Shown here one piece after another: positions 52,744 through 56,711 of a DNA stretch of 56,711 nt. The DNA is taken from assembly GCA_031549905.1 (NCBI GenBank), contig JAVBPC010000059.1:1-56711 (forward strand), in the 5' to 3' direction. How positions within the stretch are numbered: position 1 is the first letter of the stretch; each line of letters opens with the position of its first letter. The position numbers were made by a program, and so were the translations under genes. The notes below the pieces were generated by a model. It ran no database searches. It was given only the letters and a program-made list of their open reading frames with translations, and was not told where the DNA came from. Origin of the DNA: Avichristensenella sp031549905. GTDB lineage: Bacteria; Bacillota; Clostridia; Christensenellales; Aristaeellaceae.

Positions 52744-53272
52744 CGGCTTCGCCCCCTTTGTGGATGATGGGTATTCCAAACGCGACCTCAATCACGCCGT
52801 CAAAACGCGCGGCAAGCGCGCGGTCTATCGCGGCAAGGGCGCGGCGGTATGCTTCGGTCATGGCGTCGAACGCGCGGCCATCGGCGTAGATCGCGTCGGA
52901 CACAACCACCAGGTTCGGCACGGCATCGGCAACCCTGATAAGGCCCGCCAGCACGCGTTCCCCGGCGGCATCATCAAACGCACCGGCGGCTGAAAACATT
53001 TCTTCCGCCAGCAGCGCCGTGGTGCTGTCCAGCAGCACGCTCGCATCTTGCGGCAGCATGGATATCACCGACTCGATCCCCTTCGCGCACTCAATCGTTT
53101 CAAAACCCCAGCCCGCGCGCTCCGCACGGTGGCGGGCAATGCGGGCGATATCCTCGTCATCCCGGGGGCGCATCGTGGCGATGTAAAACAGCTGACCGCC
53201 TTGCAGCGCGCAAAGATGCTGCGCCAGCGTGGACTTACCCATCTTGCACCCGCCGGATAGCAGCATCCTCAT
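52655..53272 (-). CDS. cobU: Adenosylcobinamide kinase / guanylyltransferase, CobU-like, 205 aa
   Basis: The Walker A is intact ('LSGGCKMGKSTLAQ'). The block 'DDEDIARIARHRAERAGW' contains the HR motif of the kinase/GMP-transfer site, followed by 'VLLDSTTALLAEEMF'. The conserved NEVGxGIVP loop is replaced ('VVSDAIYADGRAFDAM'). The natural CobU end is near 'GIPIIHKG'; the protein runs ~30 residues further into the cobS coding region. The start overlaps the cobO stop by ATGA. Confidence 0.82.
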   Translation of the reverse strand: MRMLLSGGCKMGKSTLAQHLCALQGGQLFYIATMRPRDDEDIARIARHRAERAGWGFETIECAKGIESVISMLPQDASVLLDSTTALLAEEMFSAAGAFDDAAGERVLAGLIRVADAVPNLVVVSDAIYADGRAFDAMTEAYRRALAAIDRALAARFDGVIEVAFGIPIIHKGGEAVAGLLQKASVGAVHGAGDVHGGAGVCPLG

Positions 53273-53784
53273 GATTCGATGCCGGGCCGCGCGGGCACAC
53301 CCTTTTCGTAGTAATGCTTGACCATGCGCATTTCGGTGACGAGATCGGCGGCGGCAATCAGCGCATCTGTCGCGCCGCGCCCGGTCAGCACCACTTCCGT
53401 GCGTTCGGGCTTGGTTGCCAGCAGCCGCAGCACATCCGCTTCCGGGATCAGCCCGCCCGCGACCGCGCCGCACAGTTCATCCAAAATCACCAGATCGTAC
53501 CGGCCCGACAGCACCGCTTCCGATGCCTGTGCAAACCCTTTTGCGGCGCGCGCAATCTCTTCCGGCGGAATGTTCTTCGGGTTGATGAACTGCCCGCTGC
53601 CCAGCTGCGTCACCTCGATTTCGGGGAAGCGCGCGGCCAGCGTGTGAATCTCGCTATAGTCGCCCTTTTTCAGGAATTGAAACACCCGCACGGAAAGGCC
53701 CGCGCCCGCCGCGCGCAGCAGCAGCCCCAGCGCGGCGGTGGTTTTGCCCTTGCCATCGCCCGTGTAGATGTGCACGCAGCTCAT
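53269..53784 (-). CDS. cobO: Corrinoid adenosyltransferase (CobO/BtuR/CobA type)
   Basis: This 171-residue P-loop protein adenosylates cob(I)alamin/cobinamide with ATP. 'YTGDGKGKTTAALGLLLRA' is the family's characteristic inverted-type P-loop; 'LVILDELCGAV' and 'VVLTGRGA' follow as in BtuR. ATG 53784 has GAGGTG upstream and overlaps the cobT stop (ATGA). It works upstream of CobU in salvage. Confidence 0.93.
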   Translation of the reverse strand: MSCVHIYTGDGKGKTTAALGLLLRAAGAGLSVRVFQFLKKGDYSEIHTLAARFPEIEVTQLGSGQFINPKNIPPEEIARAAKGFAQASEAVLSGRYDLVILDELCGAVAGGLIPEADVLRLLATKPERTEVVLTGRGATDALIAAADLVTEMRMVKHYYEKGVPARPGIES

Positions 53785-54848
53785 TTGCGCACCTCTTCCT
53801 GGTAGGCGGTGTCGATCATCGCTTCTGCGAATGTGGCGATTTCGTGATAGGCGCACAGTGCGGCATCCAGGATGCCGAACATCAGCGGACACCCGCTGCC
53901 CTCGCCCAGGCGCATGTTCATGTGCAGCGGCGCGTTGACGCCAAGTGCCGCCAGCGCGGCTTTCGCGCCCGGCTCATCGGACTGGTGGGAGGGGATCAGG
54001 TACGGCAAAACGGCGGGCGCAATCCGCGCGGCCGCCAGTGCTGCGACGCAGCCGATGTACCCATCGACCACTACCGGCGTATGCGCCGATGCCGCGCCCA
54101 GGTACGCGCCCGCCATTGCGCAGATTTCCAGCCCGCCAAGCTTTGCAAGCACGCCGATGGGGTCCGCGGGGTCAGCGTTCGCACGGGCAAGCGCATCGTG
54201 AATTGTCTGTCTCTTTTTCGCAAGGCGTGTTTCGCCAATACCGCCGCCCGCGCCGGTCACGCTGTCCGAATCAAGGCCCGTCAGCGCGCAAAGCACTGTG
54301 GTGCTGGCGGTGGTGTTTCCGATGCCCATCTCGCCGACGCCCAGCAGCGATGCGCCGTTTTCTGCGGCTTCACGCGCCAGCTCCGCGCCGCGCAGCAACG
54401 CTTCTTCCGCTTCTGCACGCGTCATCGCGTCCTCCAGGCGGATGTTGCCGGTGCCCGCGCGGACCCTGATGCTGCGCACATCCTTGTGCACGACAGGCTC
54501 CAGCACGCCGACATCGGCGATGATCATCTCCGCGCCCGCATGCCGCGCAAGCACGGCCACGCCGGTGATTCCGCGCGTGAAATTCAGCGTTTGCATATGC
54601 GTGAGGGACTGCGGCGCGGAGCCGATCCCCTCGGCGCAAAGGCCGTGATCGGCGGCAAACACCAGTATTTTCTTGTTTGGCAGGGATTTGGGCATCTCCC
54701 AGAAAATGCCCGCCAGCTGTACCGCGCAGCTTTCCAGCACGCCAAGGCTGCCTTCCGGCTTGATGAGGGTAGCAAGGCGCGCGGTGGCGGCGTCCATCGC
54801 GGCGGCGTTTGGGGGCGTGATTTGTTTGATGATGTCATGTATTGTCAT
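53781..54848 (-). CDS. cobT: Nicotinate-nucleotide:dimethylbenzimidazole phosphoribosyltransferase
   Basis: This 355-residue enzyme makes alpha-ribazole-5'-phosphate, the lower ligand of cobalamin. Visible family features are 'KPEGSLGVLE' near the N-terminus, 'VFAADHGL', 'GEMGIGNTTAST', 'SHQSDEPGA' and the catalytic Glu in 'MRLGEGSGCPLMFGIL'. ATG 54848 is chosen: it is the family start and the promoter lies just upstream, so the earlier in-frame ATGs up to 54920 are excluded. It heads the corrinoid operon. No ribosome-binding site is seen. Confidence 0.94.
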   Translation of the reverse strand: MTIHDIIKQITPPNAAAMDAATARLATLIKPEGSLGVLESCAVQLAGIFWEMPKSLPNKKILVFAADHGLCAEGIGSAPQSLTHMQTLNFTRGITGVAVLARHAGAEMIIADVGVLEPVVHKDVRSIRVRAGTGNIRLEDAMTRAEAEEALLRGAELAREAAENGASLLGVGEMGIGNTTASTTVLCALTGLDSDSVTGAGGGIGETRLAKKRQTIHDALARANADPADPIGVLAKLGGLEICAMAGAYLGAASAHTPVVVDGYIGCVAALAAARIAPAVLPYLIPSHQSDEPGAKAALAALGVNAPLHMNMRLGEGSGCPLMFGILDAALCAYHEIATFAEAMIDTAYQEEVRK

Positions 54849-54855
54849 GAAAAAG

Positions 54856-54884
54856 ATCATACCACAATGTGATGTGTTTGACAA
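54856..54884 (-). promoter_or_regulatory. Promoter of the cob operon; leaderless mRNA predicted
   Basis: On the - strand, TTGTCA (54884-54879), 17 nt, TATGAT (54861-54856), then only CTTTTTC before the ATG at 54848. Transcription should start at or within a base or two of the start codon. This leaves no space for a B12 riboswitch or Shine-Dalgarno sequence. Confidence 0.75.
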
Positions 54885-54929
54885 TGAAACGGGGCCCATT
54901 TTCGCATGTGCCAAGCGCAATTTTGCTGT

Positions 54930-54971
54930 AAAAAGAAAGGGGAGCGAGCGCCCTTACGGCTGCTCCTCCCC
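54930..54971 (-). terminator. Rho-independent terminator after the dUTPase gene
   Basis: On the - strand GGGGAG-GAGC pairs with GCTC-(G)-CTCCCC, followed by TTTCTTTTT. The stop codon of the dUTPase lies in the loop. It insulates the cob operon promoter. Confidence 0.8.
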
Positions 54972-55325
54972 GATCGCGTACCCCTTTTTCGCGCTGCGCC
55001 CGGCCTGCCGGTCAAAATTTTCCTTGTTTTTCGCCATATACCGGTCGAACAGCGCTTGTGCGTCCATCCCGGCCCGCAAACACATGCTGATGAAGAAATG
55101 CAGAATGTCGGTCAGCTCTTCCTGCAGCGCGGCTTCATCCACGGGCTTTTCATTCTTCCACCACTTGAAATTGACCTCATCCAGCAGCTCCGCCATTTCG
55201 GACAGCATCGCCAGCGTCAGTTTTTGAATCCATTCCGTACTTGAAATGCCCTCCAGGTGCCTGCGCGCGACGATTTCCTCGTTCAGCGCCTGTTGCATCT
55301 GAAAGATCGCTTCCAGCTTATCCAT
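54954..55325 (-). CDS. Dimeric all-alpha dUTPase (dUTPase_2-like)
   Basis: This 123-residue NTP pyrophosphatase of the MazG-related all-alpha fold has 'LSEMAELLDEVNFKWWK' and 'QEELTDILHFFISMCLRAGM', giving the metal-binding ExxE(12-28)ExxD pattern seen in dimeric dUTPases. It probably hydrolyses dUTP to dUMP. GGAGGCACA precedes ATG 55325, which overlaps the end of the peptidase gene by 8 nt. Confidence 0.83.
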   Translation of the reverse strand: MDKLEAIFQMQQALNEEIVARRHLEGISSTEWIQKLTLAMLSEMAELLDEVNFKWWKNEKPVDEAALQEELTDILHFFISMCLRAGMDAQALFDRYMAKNKENFDRQAGRSAKKGYAIGEEQP

Positions 55326-56583
55326 TGTGCCTCCAAAGCAATTGCTCTTCAGGAATACTATCCGCGCCCTTGCCCACCACGGCGGCGGCGCTGTCGTTCG
55401 CGAGCAGGCGTTTCGCCACATCCAGCACCTGCTCGGGCGTGACGGCGTTGATCCTCTCGATCACTTCATCTTCGCTCTGCACGCGGCGCAGCAGTAACTC
55501 GCCCCGTCCAATGCTGCTCATGTGGCTGGAAGCGCTCTCCAGCCCTAGAATGTATCCGCCCTTGAGCTGTTCACGCGCCTTGATGAACTCTTCCTGCGTC
55601 AAGCCGTCCTGCAGCACGCGGTCCACCTCCTCGCGCAGCATTGTAAGCACCGTGCCGACATGCTGCGTGGATGTGCCCGCGTACAGCGTGAACATGCCCA
55701 TGCCGGGGTATGTTGTCGGATAGCTGTAGACGGTGTAGGCCATGCCGCTTTCCTCGCGGATGCGCTGGAAAAGTCTGGAGGACATGCCGCCGCCAAACAG
55801 ATTGTTGAAGATCGAAAGCGGGTAAATATCCGGGCTGCCCAGCGTGATGCCGGGGAATCCGATGCACAGATGCACCTGCTCGATATCTTTCACCTTGCGG
55901 CGCAGCGTGGGGTAGAAAGCCGCCGGAATCTCGGGCAGCGCGGGCTTTTCCGCCGCCTGCCAGGTGCCCAGATGCTCTTCGACGAGCGCGCGCAGCTTAT
56001 CCCAGTCATACCTGCCCGCGACGGCCAGCACCGTGCTATCCGGCCGGTAATGCGTGGCGCGGTATGCGGCCAGGTCGGCGCGCTTGTACCGCTCGATATC
56101 CTTCGCCTGACCCAGAATGGGCAGCGCCAAAGGGCTTCCATCCAGCGCCGCTTCGGTTAGCAGGTCATGCACGATATCTTCCGGCGTGTCCTCCACCATT
56201 GCGATCTCTTCCAGAATGACGCCGCGCTCTTTCTCCAGCTCGCCCTCATCCAGCGTGGCGTTTCTGAGCAGGTCGCACAGCACATCCATCGCCACGGGCA
56301 GGTGCTCATCCATCACCTTGGCGTAGTAGCAGGTGCATTCTTTCGATGTGAATGCGTTGATCTGCCCGCCGATCCCGTCCATCACTTCCGCCACATCCCG
56401 CGCGGAACGCTTCTCTGTGCCCTTGAAAAGCATGTGCTCCAGGAAGTGGGACAGCCCGTTCTCGCCCGGCGTTTCCGTCATGGAGCCCGCGCCAATCCAC
56501 AGGCCGACCGACACCGAACGGAAATGGGGGATGGGTTCCGCGATCACCCGCAGCCCGTTGGGCAAGGTATAGGTATCGTACAT
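55318..56583 (-). CDS. M16-family zinc peptidase (YmxG/PqqL-like)
   Basis: This 421-residue processing-peptidase-type enzyme has the inverted zinc motif HxxEH at 46-50 ('GLSHFLEHMLFKG') with the distal Glu ~76 residues on ('EKERGVILEEI'). The C-terminal half shows the 'R-Y' substrate-binding region ('SRLFQRIREESGMAYTVYSY'). The function in Firmicutes is poorly defined. AAGGAG precedes ATG 56583; extension to 56661 lacks a site. It is co-transcribed with the dUTPase. Confidence 0.9.
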   Translation of the reverse strand: MYDTYTLPNGLRVIAEPIPHFRSVSVGLWIGAGSMTETPGENGLSHFLEHMLFKGTEKRSARDVAEVMDGIGGQINAFTSKECTCYYAKVMDEHLPVAMDVLCDLLRNATLDEGELEKERGVILEEIAMVEDTPEDIVHDLLTEAALDGSPLALPILGQAKDIERYKRADLAAYRATHYRPDSTVLAVAGRYDWDKLRALVEEHLGTWQAAEKPALPEIPAAFYPTLRRKVKDIEQVHLCIGFPGITLGSPDIYPLSIFNNLFGGGMSSRLFQRIREESGMAYTVYSYPTTYPGMGMFTLYAGTSTQHVGTVLTMLREEVDRVLQDGLTQEEFIKAREQLKGGYILGLESASSHMSSIGRGELLLRRVQSEDEVIERINAVTPEQVLDVAKRLLANDSAAAVVGKGADSIPEEQLLWRHNG

Positions 56584-56680
56584 TGAAAAACTCCTTTGTT
56601 GTGGGATATTTCCGAATAGAAAAAGGCTCAACACCTGAACCCTCAAAACCGCACTGCTCACTCAGTTTGTTCTTCTTCAG

Positions 56681-56704
56681 AAAAACCATCCCGCCGTGAG
56701 GCGG
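56681..56704 (-). terminator. Possible terminator of a gene beyond the right edge
   Basis: On the - strand CCGCC-TCAC-GGCGG is followed after 5 nt by TTTTT. The gap before the U-run lowers confidence. The same CCCGCC(A/G)TGAGGCG core occurs inside R4 at 45709-45722. The rest of 56584-56680 holds no recognisable feature. Confidence 0.4.
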
Positions 56705-56711
56705 AAAAGCA

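Overview
The window is GC-rich bacterial DNA, densely packed with genes. It most resembles a Clostridia-type Firmicute: YesM/YesN-like two-component systems, LplB/YtcP-type sugar permeases that come without their own ATPase, a dimeric-type dUTPase, and anaerobe-style corrinoid salvage genes. A lineage near Christensenellales would fit, but that is inference. None of the secreted solute-binding proteins has a lipobox cysteine, which is odd for a Gram-positive monoderm. I saw no rRNA, tRNA, CRISPR array or transposase.

Region 1 (55-9540, + strand) is a glycoside-use operon: a large divergent clan GH-A-like glycosidase, two CUT1 permeases, a binding protein, a long mannose-6-phosphate isomerase-type protein and a ROK sugar kinase, closed by a terminator. 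Region 2 (9547-19190, - strand) holds an AfuABC/PotABC-type importer (permease, ATPase, binding protein) and a sugar-sensing operon: AraC-type response regulator, sensor kinase, membrane-anchored binding-protein-like protein, and a secreted MglB-like protein. A methyltransferase and a complete mglBAC galactose-type importer follow on the + strand (19259-24066); the sensor operon probably controls the importer.

Region 3 (24192-32644, +) is a second CUT1 importer with a 1155-residue protein that joins an FAD-dependent oxidoreductase to an alpha-glycosidase-like domain, followed by an alpha/beta esterase and an SGNH hydrolase. Region 4 (32684-34365, -) is a two-gene operon: a TauE/SafE-type exporter and a stand-alone 2-oxoacid dehydrogenase acyltransferase catalytic domain. 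Region 5 (34529-45604, +) is a third sugar module in which the sensor kinase and response regulator are separated by a cytosolic LVIVD-repeat propeller, a second FAD-dependent oxidoreductase and a third CUT1 importer; a MATE exporter follows.

Region 6 (45825-56583, -) is more core-like: an RlmM-like rRNA methyltransferase, asnS, a small membrane protein, BtuCD-like importer genes, a corrinoid salvage and lower-ligand cluster (cobC, short cobU-like, cobS, cobU, cobO, cobT), a dUTPase and an M16 peptidase.

Large palindromic, MITE-like repeats lie between genes (3071-3238, 39670-39831, 51740-51995, with a short derivative at 31987-32020). Three of the four supply the stop codon of the adjacent gene. 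The most unusual content is the FAD-oxidoreductase/glycosidase fusion with its A6 junction, the kinase-propeller-oxidoreductase-transporter-regulator module, two complementary CobU-like proteins, and two promoters placed so that the mRNA should start at the start codon.
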